The position numbers were made by a program, and so were the translations under genes. Below the pieces are notes generated by a model. That model did not search any database. It was not told the origin of the DNA and saw only the letters and a program-made list of their open reading frames with translations. Source: Actinomycetota bacterium (GTDB taxonomy: Bacteria; Actinomycetota; Humimicrobiia; Humimicrobiales; Humimicrobiaceae). From it: a stretch of DNA of 7,205 bases. Positions 1-6,078 of the stretch are shown piece by piece (position 1 is the stretch's first letter; each line of letters starts with the position of its first letter). Location of the stretch: assembly GCA_003155275.1 (NCBI GenBank), contig PMCC01000070.1, positions 29,871-37,075 of the forward strand, in the 5' to 3' direction.

Positions 1-947
1 CTTCCTGAACGTACCAGATACCCGAGAACTGCCTCTCTTACTTCAGGAGCTTCGTTCATTTTTTCAACATATAATCCCTGCTGTTTCATGAATTGCCTTA
101 TTTCAGGATCGCTTTTTACCATATGGGAAAGATGCTCACGAACATACTTTCCTGTTCCTGAAAGCTTCTTATGCCCGAAAGAATCCATAGAGACTGATTT
201 GTCAGTTATGCATTGTCCGGAAAGGTCCCTGATTCCTTCCGCGACCACTATAGTATATGTGCCCTCTTTGTACCTGCTTTCATTTACGCGCCTCATAAAA
301 GTTTTTTTCATATGCTCATAAACCACATCAAAGTCAAACGGGATCTCAGGGATTAAAATACAATCAGCATCTGCGGCAATACCGCCTCGAAAAGCTGTGT
401 GCCCGGCATAACGCCCAAAAACTTCTATCACCATTATCCTGTTATGGCTTTTGCCCGTAGTTTTAAGATCATCGATAAATCGGGCTATCCTGTTTATTGC
501 GGAATCCCCTCCGACTGAGTATGAATGAAGGTCAAGGTCCATGGTTTTTGGGACATGTACACAGGGTATTGAGTGATTGTTAAGATCAACTACCACACTG
601 CCTGAGTCATCCCCGCCAGAAATAATAAGTGCCCCGATATTGAATTTATCAAGCCCGGCAATGATTTTTTTATATTTATCCTCGTCTTCTATCTTTGATA
701 TCCTGACCCTTGAATTGCCTGCAACTGAACCTGCCACCATTGAAGAAATACTTTCAGCCCCACTGACATCAAGCTTGATGATATTTCCGCTTTCAAAAAG
801 ATTGTAGAGCCCGGCATAACCGTTCGGGATTATATATATATCGGTTCCGTATGACATTGCCATACCTGCCGCGCCTTTAATGACCGCATTAAGGCCTCCA
901 CAGTCACCGCCGCTGGTGATGATTCCTATATGTTTCCCGTTTAACAT
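1..947 (-). CDS. Phosphofructokinase family protein, PPi-type signature, 3' end outside window
   Basis: This is a PFK-family sugar-phosphate kinase, expected in the cytoplasm to phosphorylate fructose 6-phosphate or a related ketose phosphate at C1. Reading from the ATG at 945-947, 315 codons stay open to the left edge; the remaining C-terminus (perhaps 90 or more residues) lies outside. Visible motifs are the N-terminal TSGGDCGGLNAV (11-22), GGDDS (111-115), PKTMDLD (133-139) with the catalytic Asp137, SHNRIMVIEVFGRYAG (167-182), VVAEG (234-238) and REAVLGYLVRSG (304-315). ATP-dependent PFKs carry GGDG and PGTIDND; Asp114 and Lys134 here are the known markers of PPi-dependent enzymes (pfp type). 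Departures from the usual pattern are Leu138 for Asn, HSYSVGGDSA for the usual TD...GFDTA stretch, and Tyr310 where E. coli PfkA has the phosphate-binding His249. The substrate may therefore not be plain F6P. The purine-rich AGGGGTAGGCAGGG before the ATG is the probable ribosome site. The gene lies 94 nt downstream of the DUF4432 gene. The family is certain; the PPi donor is likely. Confidence 0.93.
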   Translation of the reverse strand, partial: MLNGKHIGIITSGGDCGGLNAVIKGAAGMAMSYGTDIYIIPNGYAGLYNLFESGNIIKLDVSGAESISSMVAGSVAGNSRVRISKIEDEDKYKKIIAGLDKFNIGALIISGGDDSGSVVVDLNNHSIPCVHVPKTMDLDLHSYSVGGDSAINRIARFIDDLKTTGKSHNRIMVIEVFGRYAGHTAFRGGIAADADCILIPEIPFDFDVVYEHMKKTFMRRVNESRYKEGTYTIVVAEGIRDLSGQCITDKSVSMDSFGHKKLSGTGKYVREHLSHMVKSDPEIRQFMKQQGLYVEKMNEAPEVREAVLGYLVRSG

Positions 948-1014
948 CCCTGCCTACCCCTCTGTTAATTTATTTTTTCTCTTTTAATTTTAACCGGTAT
1001 TTTTTTGTTTATTT

Positions 1015-1050
1015 GTAATTTAAAGTATAACCTGAAAATTATTAAATTAC
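1015..1050 (-). repeat. AT-rich inverted repeat spanning the DUF4432 gene stop codon
   Basis: Nine-base perfect arms, GTAATTTAA (1015-1023) and TTAAATTAC (1042-1050), are separated by 18 nt. The right arm contains the stop codon of the DUF4432 gene (1042-1044). As RNA on the minus strand it could form a weak A/U hairpin, but no U-run follows, so it is not a convincing intrinsic terminator. It could be a processing site, an operator in front of the PFK gene, or a chance event in AT-rich DNA. The rest of the 94-nt gap (948-1041) is AT-rich and shows only the PFK ribosome site. Confidence 0.3.
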
Positions 1051-2139
1051 GCCACCTTCAGAATTTATTTTACTTACCCTGGAATCTTTTTCAAATCCTA
1101 TAGCCATAAAACTGGTTTGAATTTCCTGCATTGGCGCAAGGGCCAGAGCGGTACCATTTTTAATTGCATCCGTAAGACCAAAAGGGGAGAAACTTGAACA
1201 TAATTCAAGTGCCATACACTCTGCTCTTCCATACCAGGGACTATGCGAAGAATTTTTACCATACATCCTCCATAACCAGATATATGGAAAAATATTTTTA
1301 TCCCATCTCATTCCAAAACCTGTTTTCTTTTTAAGATTTGTTACCGCATACCACCCGTCTGTTAAATTCCCGATACATATTTCATCTGTCAAAGTTTTCT
1401 TATCATTTAAAACCAGAGGTGACTTGCTAAAGTCTGTAAGATGCCCTGCATATCCGGGGAATACGGGCCATTTATTAATTGTTTTATCCGGTATTTCAAA
1501 ACATTCACCATTATTTCTTTTTTTCAATATTAGTTCTATATCATTTTTTGGTACATCTATTACTATACTTTCATCAAGAAAAGCTCCGCCAAAAGCAGGA
1601 TGGTGTGTCCACATCAGATTTATATCCACATATCCTTCATTCTTTAATTTCTCATGGATATACAGCTTGGGGTCATCCTTTTTTAAAGTCAGGATTTTTT
1701 CCAGATAAAAAGGGGTTCTGTAACTGCGGACAGAAAACCTGACAGATACTTCTGATGGACTGTCTTCCATTACCTGGCAATCCCAGGGTATGAGGCAGAC
1801 TTCTCCATGCAAGCCTTCTTCAATTTCTCCGAAAAACTTTCCTCCAAAACCAAAATTAGGAATTATTTCCTGCCAGCCTCCTTCATAAAAATCCATAAAA
1901 TTTCCCTCACGGGAAGAAACAGATGGCACAAATTTTGCAGGAGAATTTAAACCCCAGGGAGAAAGCCACATGAAATCGATATCTTTTGGTTTATATAGAA
2001 ACTCAAAGATATCAGTACCTTTGTCAATTAGTATCGAAACACGAAGGAATTCATTTTCAAGGACTGCAATCCTCATACCTTTATAAGAATAATCTATATT
2101 CAGCCTGCATCCATAATTCCTGAAATGGTTATATAACAT
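1042..2139 (-). CDS. DUF4432 family / galactose-mutarotase-like protein
   Basis: This 365-residue protein resembles the DUF4432 branch of the aldose 1-epimerase-like fold (a beta-sandwich that binds sugars). A role in interconverting sugar anomers, or in another epimerisation step feeding the kinases, is inferred from the fold and neighbours, not proven. Supporting features are an N-terminal region of GalM style (YKGMRIAVLENEFLRVSIL, 19-37, then DKGTDIFEF, 39-47), YEGGWQEIIPN (85-95), HGEV (111-114), the paired-His motif WTHHPAFGGAFLDE (177-190), PVFPGYAGH (225-233), WLWRMYG (288-294) and PWYGRAECMALE (301-312). His179/His180 and Glu307 or Glu312 are candidate acid/base residues by analogy with the His and Glu of GalM; I cannot align them rigorously. 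There is no signal peptide or membrane segment, so it is probably cytoplasmic. The start is the ATG at 2137-2139, preceded by AAGGAAGGA at suitable spacing. It follows the second kinase after 132 nt and precedes the PFK gene. Confidence 0.85.
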   Translation of the reverse strand: MLYNHFRNYGCRLNIDYSYKGMRIAVLENEFLRVSILIDKGTDIFEFLYKPKDIDFMWLSPWGLNSPAKFVPSVSSREGNFMDFYEGGWQEIIPNFGFGGKFFGEIEEGLHGEVCLIPWDCQVMEDSPSEVSVRFSVRSYRTPFYLEKILTLKKDDPKLYIHEKLKNEGYVDINLMWTHHPAFGGAFLDESIVIDVPKNDIELILKKRNNGECFEIPDKTINKWPVFPGYAGHLTDFSKSPLVLNDKKTLTDEICIGNLTDGWYAVTNLKKKTGFGMRWDKNIFPYIWLWRMYGKNSSHSPWYGRAECMALELCSSFSPFGLTDAIKNGTALALAPMQEIQTSFMAIGFEKDSRVSKINSEGGVI

Positions 2140-2148
2140 TTATTGATC

Positions 2149-2200
2149 CTTCCTTCAACCCCTAACCTTTAATCCTTAATTCCTCATCCTCAATCCCCGG
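2149..2200 (-). repeat. Degenerate heptamer array (ATTAAGG-like) upstream of the DUF4432 gene
   Basis: On the minus strand this stretch reads as consecutive 6-8-base units: ATTGAGG, ATGAGGA, ATTAAGG, ATTAAAGG, TTAGGGG, TTGAAGG, then AAGG. The GG pairs recur every 6-8 bases. The strand is almost purely purine plus T, and the last unit forms the ribosome site of the DUF4432 gene. It looks like a decayed tandem repeat, comparable in kind to the short heptanucleotide repeats known from cyanobacterial genomes. The remainder of the gap (2201-2271) is AT-rich and contains the 10-base palindrome CTATGCATAG (2235-2244), which may be chance. No clear promoter or terminator was recognised there. Confidence 0.5.
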
Positions 2201-2271
2201 TATAAATTTTACTTATATTTATTTCTTTTATTAACTATGCATAGGATTTACACAAATAGGGCTGCGATTAA

Positions 2272-3783
2272 TCAATGGAGTATCTTGAATTTCTCAAGGC
2301 TTTCATAAAGCGCAAGCCATTGCTCATATTTTGCCTGGTATTTTCTGTGTTTTTTCATATCCGGCTCAAACTCCTGTCCAACCTTTACCCATTTTTTAAG
2401 GACATCGGGGACAGAATTAAATTTTCCTATGCCATAGCCTGCCAACACTGCCACAGCCATACAACCTGATTCATCCACATCAATTTTCTGTATAATCTTA
2501 CCTGTAACATCAGCTTTTATCCTAAGCCATATATCAGAACGCGCGCCTCCCCCCGTTGCCCTCAGTGTATCAATTTTAATGCCGGTTTGTTCCATTTTCT
2601 CAATATTAAGCCTTAAATCAAAGGTTATCCCCTCAAACATTCCCTTTATTATATCTTCCCTTTTCGTCCGTAATGTCATACCCAATATTGCGCCGGCAAC
2701 ATCCGGATTGTTTCTTGGTGTTTGTGAACCTTCAAAATAGGGAAGGAATTGGACCGGAAACTTTGATTTTAAAGCAAGGTCCATAATGACATCATATATT
2801 TTTAAGCCCTTTTTTTGGGCATATTCCTGCTCAGCCTGTGATAAATTATCCCTGTACCATTTAAAGATAACTCCACCACAATAATTTATGGACATTGTTA
2901 TAAAGAGGCCGTCAAGGGCATGATTGCAGAAAGGATACCCGTAATTCATCATTTTTATATCTGTAACGGGTTTTTTAAAACAAATCTGCATGATTTCCAT
3001 TGTCCCGGTACCTATTGAAGCCATCCCATCCTTCACAACACCACTGCCAAGCGCTGCGCATATCTGGTCAAAACCGCCTGTGACTATCTTGACATCATTT
3101 CTAAATCCAAGGCTTGCTCCAAGTTTTTTATCTACAGAGCCTATAAGTGTACCTGATAAAACAGCTTTTGGAAAAAGGTTTGCATCAATACCGGTTTTGC
3201 TTAATATCTCCCGGGAATATTGTTTTTTAATAAGGTCAAAAGCGAGAGTCCGGCAGGTGACTGAATAATCTGAAACAGGTTCTGCGCCAAGCTTTAAAAA
3301 AATGAATTCTTCCCAGCATAAAAACTTATGTATTTTTTCAAAAATTTCCGGTTTGTTGTTCTTAAACCACAAAAGCTTATTTAACGGATAAAGATTTGAA
3401 GGAGGCTGGCCTGTTATCCTGTAAAGTTCTTCAGCGCCAATTATACCATTAATCCACTCGTTTTCTTTATTTCCCCTTGTATCCATCGTCATTATTGTAT
3501 TATAGAGAGGCGCCCCGCGCTTATCCACAGGCATTGCCTCATCGCCTGAAACAGAAATGCTTAATGCTTCCACAGGATCTTTAAGTACAGCCTCAAAACT
3601 GTTAAGTTCTTTAATATTTTCAAAAAGGCCTCCAACCACAAGGCCCTGGTCAAGCTCTGCAATACCTTTTTTGGGCATATGCAGCGGATACTCCCTGTAC
3701 GTCTTGCAGAGCATTTTTCCGTCTTCATTATATGCGGCGCATTTTATTCCTGTTGTCCCTAAATCAATTCCAAGAAGACTCAA
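2272..3783 (-). CDS. FGGY-family carbohydrate kinase (xylulokinase-like), complete
   Basis: This is a 503-residue ATP-dependent sugar kinase of the FGGY family (ribulo-, xylulo-, gluco-, glycerol kinase superfamily), of normal length, phosphorylating a ketose or polyol in the cytoplasm. The N-terminal lobe opens with the phosphate-binding GIDLGTTGIK (5-14). A substrate-side segment follows, SVSGDEAMPVDKRG (77-90) and MDTRG (100-104). The C-terminal lobe has TGGFDQICAALGSG (235-248) with Asp239 as the expected catalytic base, GTGT (258-261), YFEGSQTPRNNP (349-360) and the adenosine-side motif GGGARSDIWLRIKADVTGK (411-429). The usual xylulokinase SGQMHG motif is not recognisable; SGDEAMP sits there instead, so the sugar should not be assumed to be xylulose. 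The start is TTG at 3781-3783, chosen because AGGGAG lies six bases upstream and MSLLGIDLG is the normal FGGY N-terminus. It follows the aldolase gene after 35 nt, the tightest junction here, so the two are very likely cotranscribed. Its closest relative in the window is the kinase at 6079-7205. Confidence 0.93.
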   Translation of the reverse strand: MSLLGIDLGTTGIKCAAYNEDGKMLCKTYREYPLHMPKKGIAELDQGLVVGGLFENIKELNSFEAVLKDPVEALSISVSGDEAMPVDKRGAPLYNTIMTMDTRGNKENEWINGIIGAEELYRITGQPPSNLYPLNKLLWFKNNKPEIFEKIHKFLCWEEFIFLKLGAEPVSDYSVTCRTLAFDLIKKQYSREILSKTGIDANLFPKAVLSGTLIGSVDKKLGASLGFRNDVKIVTGGFDQICAALGSGVVKDGMASIGTGTMEIMQICFKKPVTDIKMMNYGYPFCNHALDGLFITMSINYCGGVIFKWYRDNLSQAEQEYAQKKGLKIYDVIMDLALKSKFPVQFLPYFEGSQTPRNNPDVAGAILGMTLRTKREDIIKGMFEGITFDLRLNIEKMEQTGIKIDTLRATGGGARSDIWLRIKADVTGKIIQKIDVDESGCMAVAVLAGYGIGKFNSVPDVLKKWVKVGQEFEPDMKKHRKYQAKYEQWLALYESLEKFKILH

Positions 3784-3789
3784 GAATTA

Positions 3790-3795
3790 CTCCCT
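3790..3795 (-). promoter_or_regulatory. Ribosome binding site fixing the TTG start of the second kinase
   Basis: The minus strand reads AGGGAG, then a six-base spacer TAATTC, then TTG. Translation from this TTG gives the conserved FGGY N-terminus at once, while no ATG occurs at the right place. This supports a true TTG initiation codon, which may lower expression relative to the ATG-started neighbours. Confidence 0.7.
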
Positions 3796-3818
3796 ATTTT
3801 TTCCTTATTTTAGTTTAA

Positions 3819-4853
3819 TTACCTTTTTAGCCCGGAAAGTATTTGTTTTGTTATTTCTTCTATCATGCTGTCCAGTTTTGGAGAGTTATAACTTTCCTGT
3901 CTGGCTGAATTGCCGGAATTATGGATAATTCCCAAGCCGGGGCCGGGGTTTTTATCGGTCTTATCATAAGGGCTTGCAAATGACAACTCACAGACATTTG
4001 ACATAAAAGAGCAGATGTTGACACTCCTGAAAACAGTCAGCCTGTTTTCAATCATTTCCCTGTAACCGTTCCTCACCTCATTTAAGAGTACAGCAAGATC
4101 AGGTGAATCTTTTAATATAAGTTCTTTGAGTTTCTTTACGGCAAGTGTTGAAATCCTTGTATAAACAGAGGCTTTGTTTATTCCATAGTCAATAGCCTGT
4201 GATATCATACTGTCATCGACTCCGGAACCTCCATGCAGAGACAGGAAACAGTCTGTCATCTGTCTTATCTGCTTTAACATTTCGAGATTTAAAGCAGCTT
4301 TTTGTTCCGTTTGCCCATGTATTGAACCGATTGCCGGGGCGAGAATATCCACACCTGTTTTTTCCACAAACTCGACGGCCATTTTTGCATTTGTCAGGCT
4401 GGCCTCTGCGCTGCCTTCATCCTGGCCGACTCTTGTTATGTAACCTACTTCTGCTTCCGCCATTAACCCGACACTATGCACAATATCTGCGAATTGTTTT
4501 GTCTTTTTTATCTTATCTTCAAAATCAAGCCCCACGGGGCCATCATACATCAATGAAGTAAAGCCGCATTTTATTGCATATATTATGGTAGATATTTCAA
4601 CCGCATGATCCAGATGGAGTATTAGCGGTACATTTACTTTATTTGAAACATCTTTTACAAGGTTTGCAAAAGTCTCCAAATCACTGTATTTTAACTGCGG
4701 TTCATAAACGGCACAAACAACCGGAGTCTGCAGATTTATTGCTGCCTCAACGGCCCCTTCAAGTGTTTCGATATTAAAGACATTAAAACATCCTAGACAG
4801 TATTTATTTTTCCTGGCATCTTCAAGAAAAGGCCTTAGATTCGCTATAGGCAT
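3819..4853 (-). CDS. Class II (zinc) ketose-bisphosphate aldolase family protein with C-terminal tail
   Basis: This 344-residue protein belongs to the FbaA/GatY/KbaY family of metal-dependent aldolases, which cleave fructose- or tagatose-1,6-bisphosphate to DHAP and glyceraldehyde 3-phosphate. Seen motifs are GCFNVFNIETLEGAVEAA (21-38), LILHLDHA (77-84) with catalytic Asp82 and zinc-ligand His83, GFTSLMYDG (97-105), AEAEVGYI (132-139), PAIGSIHGQ (173-181) with ligand His179, and LSLHGGSGV (204-212) with ligand His207. All three zinc His residues and the catalytic Asp are therefore present. The phosphate-binding segment, normally K-[VI]-N-[VI]-x-T-[DE], reads KASVYTR (227-233), which suggests a changed substrate. 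The core should end near residue 280 (RLTVFRS, 271-277, matches the usual end), but about 60 more residues follow, ending in an amphipathic helix. The ATG at 4851-4853 is preceded by AGAAGGG. The gene lies 130 nt after the URO-D-like gene, with a possible promoter of its own. The family is certain; the exact substrate is unknown. Confidence 0.92.
   Translation of the reverse strand: MPIANLRPFLEDARKNKYCLGCFNVFNIETLEGAVEAAINLQTPVVCAVYEPQLKYSDLETFANLVKDVSNKVNVPLILHLDHAVEISTIIYAIKCGFTSLMYDGPVGLDFEDKIKKTKQFADIVHSVGLMAEAEVGYITRVGQDEGSAEASLTNAKMAVEFVEKTGVDILAPAIGSIHGQTEQKAALNLEMLKQIRQMTDCFLSLHGGSGVDDSMISQAIDYGINKASVYTRISTLAVKKLKELILKDSPDLAVLLNEVRNGYREMIENRLTVFRSVNICSFMSNVCELSFASPYDKTDKNPGPGLGIIHNSGNSARQESYNSPKLDSMIEEITKQILSGLKR
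3822..4010 (-). other. C-terminal aldolase extension resembling an encapsulation peptide
   Basis: This stretch codes for residues about 282-344 of the aldolase, beyond the normal family end. First comes a segment with two Cys (281 and 288), then a linker rich in Gly, Pro, Asn, Ser and charged residues (about 294-325), and last a helix at 326-342. In the helix Leu327, Met330, Ile331, Ile334, Ile338, Leu339 and Leu342 fall on one face. The core MIEEITKQILSGL fits the general pattern of microcompartment encapsulation peptides (a linker followed by a short helix of type hhxxhxxxhhxxh). Aldolases of known microcompartments can carry such tails. No shell-protein gene is in the window, so the targeting role is inferred. 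Oligomerisation or binding to a partner enzyme is an alternative. Confidence 0.5.
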
Positions 4854-4894
4854 GATATTTCCCTTCTAACTGAATTTATAAAAATTAGTTTAAA

Positions 4895-4925
4895 ATTATA
4901 CTATACTTAATGCAGGCTGAGTCAA
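4895..4925 (-). promoter_or_regulatory. Candidate sigma70-type promoter for the aldolase gene
   Basis: On the minus strand TTGACT (4925-4920) is followed after 19 bases by a perfect TATAAT (4900-4895). A start point near 4888 would leave a leader of about 35 nt before the aldolase ATG. The spacer is two bases longer than ideal, which suggests a weak or activator-dependent promoter. It would allow the aldolase, kinase, DUF4432 and PFK genes to be expressed apart from the first two genes. The rest of the gap holds an orphan GGAGG (4937-4941) with no good start codon after it. Confidence 0.45.
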
Positions 4926-4992
4926 GGTATCTATTTCCTCCAGTTTTTTAGATGAGGTAATAATGATGCCGTAAGCGTTAGACCTAGATACC
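4926..4992. repeat. Inverted repeat GGTATCTA / TAGATACC around the end of the URO-D-like gene
   Basis: Perfect eight-base arms lie at 4926-4933 and 4985-4992, separated by 51 nt. One arm overlaps the URO-D-like stop codon (4984-4986) and the other sits directly beside the candidate -35 box of the aldolase promoter. It could be a pair of half-sites for a regulator, but the long spacing makes chance a fair explanation. Confidence 0.25.
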
Positions 4993-6006
4993 GTCTATTT
5001 TTTCAAACCCCGGAACCGGCCCGCCATTAAAATGCGCTACTGCATCCCTTACCACCCTTACTTTTTCAAGCCCTATACCTCTTATTCCCTCGAGACAAAG
5101 CCCAAAATTCCCTCCTGCTGCGCCCGCTTCGCATTCTTTTAAAATATGCTCCCTGATAGTTTCAGGGTTCTTGTCCCTTATGATCCTGAAATCAACAAGC
5201 TTGCTTACAAATGCGCCGGGAAAATGTTTTTTCATAACCTGGGCATCTATCATTTCGTAAAACATATCATATTGGGCAAGATTTAATCTTGAAAGCAGGC
5301 CCATGAAATTTATAATATTCCCGCAACAGTGAAAATGCCTTTTGGGCGCAGGAAAAACTTCATACCATCGCAACAGTTGCGGAAGCACTATTTTTTCAAA
5401 CAAAGCAGGTTTTATGTTAACTATTGAATCATCGACCAAGCCGATAGTTTCTGCGCCTGAAATACCCATCTGGTTGTCATGGAATTTTTTCCATTCGATA
5501 GCGCAGTCCATTACTTTTGCTATAAGTTCTTCACAAAGATCCTGATTTTCAATGAGGTCTATCATAAATTGTGTCTGTCCCCTCAAAAAGCAGGCCACAG
5601 TAAAAGGCCCTTCAAACATTATCGTATCTTTTATTCCGGTAAGCCGGTAGAATTCTTTTGATTTTTTAAGCATATCGAGCACTACAGGATTTCTTTCAGC
5701 AGGCAAAGGTTTAAAATCTTTTACTTCGGAAATATCGTTTATTACTGCCTTCCTGATAAAAGGCTCATTATCTTGGGGCTGGAATACTTCACAACCCATA
5801 ACCTCAGAAGTTTTGACATGCCCTTTGCAGAACAACAATTCTGCAGGTTCGATTTCAAGGTATTCAGAAACAATTTTTATTGCTTTTTTTTGAGCTGAAA
5901 CCATTAGTTCGATATCATTATAAAAGTCACTGACCGTAACTCCGGCTATTTCCGTGATTTTCAGCTCTTCTGTAAGATAACAAAACTTTACTGGTTCTTC
6001 CGGCAT
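4984..6006 (-). CDS. Uroporphyrinogen decarboxylase (URO-D) family protein, MtaA-like, not HemE
   Basis: This 340-residue protein has the URO-D barrel fold shared by HemE and by zinc methyltransferases such as MtaA, MtbA and CmuA. Family marks include FEGPFTVACFLRG (131-143), a VDD segment (191-193) followed by NIKPALFEKIVLPQLLRWY (197-215), the His-Cys-Cys-Gly-Asn stretch (226-230) and GGNFGLCLEG (298-307). His226, Cys228 and Cys304 fit the His-x-Cys...Cys zinc site of MtaA-type methyltransferases. The HemE N-terminal RQAGR substrate motif is absent, so haem synthesis is unlikely. No corrinoid-binding protein gene is next to it, so a methyltransfer role is also unproven. There is no signal peptide or membrane segment. 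The start is ATG at 6004-6006 with a strong GGGAGGT four bases upstream. It lies 72 nt after the first kinase and 130 nt before the aldolase. Similar URO-D-like genes occur in sugar-utilisation clusters without an assigned reaction; the function here is unknown. Confidence 0.85.
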   Translation of the reverse strand: MPEEPVKFCYLTEELKITEIAGVTVSDFYNDIELMVSAQKKAIKIVSEYLEIEPAELLFCKGHVKTSEVMGCEVFQPQDNEPFIRKAVINDISEVKDFKPLPAERNPVVLDMLKKSKEFYRLTGIKDTIMFEGPFTVACFLRGQTQFMIDLIENQDLCEELIAKVMDCAIEWKKFHDNQMGISGAETIGLVDDSIVNIKPALFEKIVLPQLLRWYEVFPAPKRHFHCCGNIINFMGLLSRLNLAQYDMFYEMIDAQVMKKHFPGAFVSKLVDFRIIRDKNPETIREHILKECEAGAAGGNFGLCLEGIRGIGLEKVRVVRDAVAHFNGGPVPGFEKIDGI

Positions 6007-6078
6007 TGAAACCTCCCGGCTATAAAACTATTAAAAATTAAAATAGTGAATTCTTCCGTTCATATCATTTAAAAGGCT

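Noticed and set aside
88..321. Plus-strand open frame of 77 codons, and another at 577-807
   Set aside because: Both lie opposite the conserved PFK reading frame, which is open and full of family motifs; the plus-strand products show no recognisable motif.
1424..1742. Two overlapping plus-strand open frames opposite the DUF4432 gene
   Set aside because: They are antisense shadows of a conserved gene, overlap each other in different frames, and have no family motif.
2235..2244. Ten-base palindrome CTATGCATAG
   Set aside because: Several palindromes of this length are expected by chance in 7 kb, and no paired second site was found.
2990..3268. Plus-strand open frame whose product resembles that of another at 6779-7075
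   Set aside because: The resemblance only mirrors the paralogy of the two kinases on the opposite strand; it is not evidence of a real gene pair.
4199..4561. Plus-strand open frame of 120 codons opposite the aldolase
   Set aside because: It covers the most conserved part of the aldolase (zinc His residues) in antisense; its Leu/Pro/His-rich product looks like a shadow.
4896..4925. Nine-codon TTG-started leader peptide after an orphan GGAGG (4937-4941)
   Set aside because: The spacing to TTG is long (11 nt), the start is poor, and the frame lies on top of the candidate promoter, so it would not be in the aldolase transcript.
4984..6006. HemE (haem biosynthesis uroporphyrinogen decarboxylase)
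   Set aside because: The N-terminal RQAGR substrate motif is missing and there are no haem genes nearby; the zinc-site residues fit the methyltransferase branch better.
6027..6047. Hairpin ACTATT / AATAGT followed by TTTTATA on the minus strand, between the first kinase and the URO-D-like gene
   Set aside because: It looks like a terminator in outline, but the stem is six base pairs, almost all A/T, with a nine-base loop; too weak to call.
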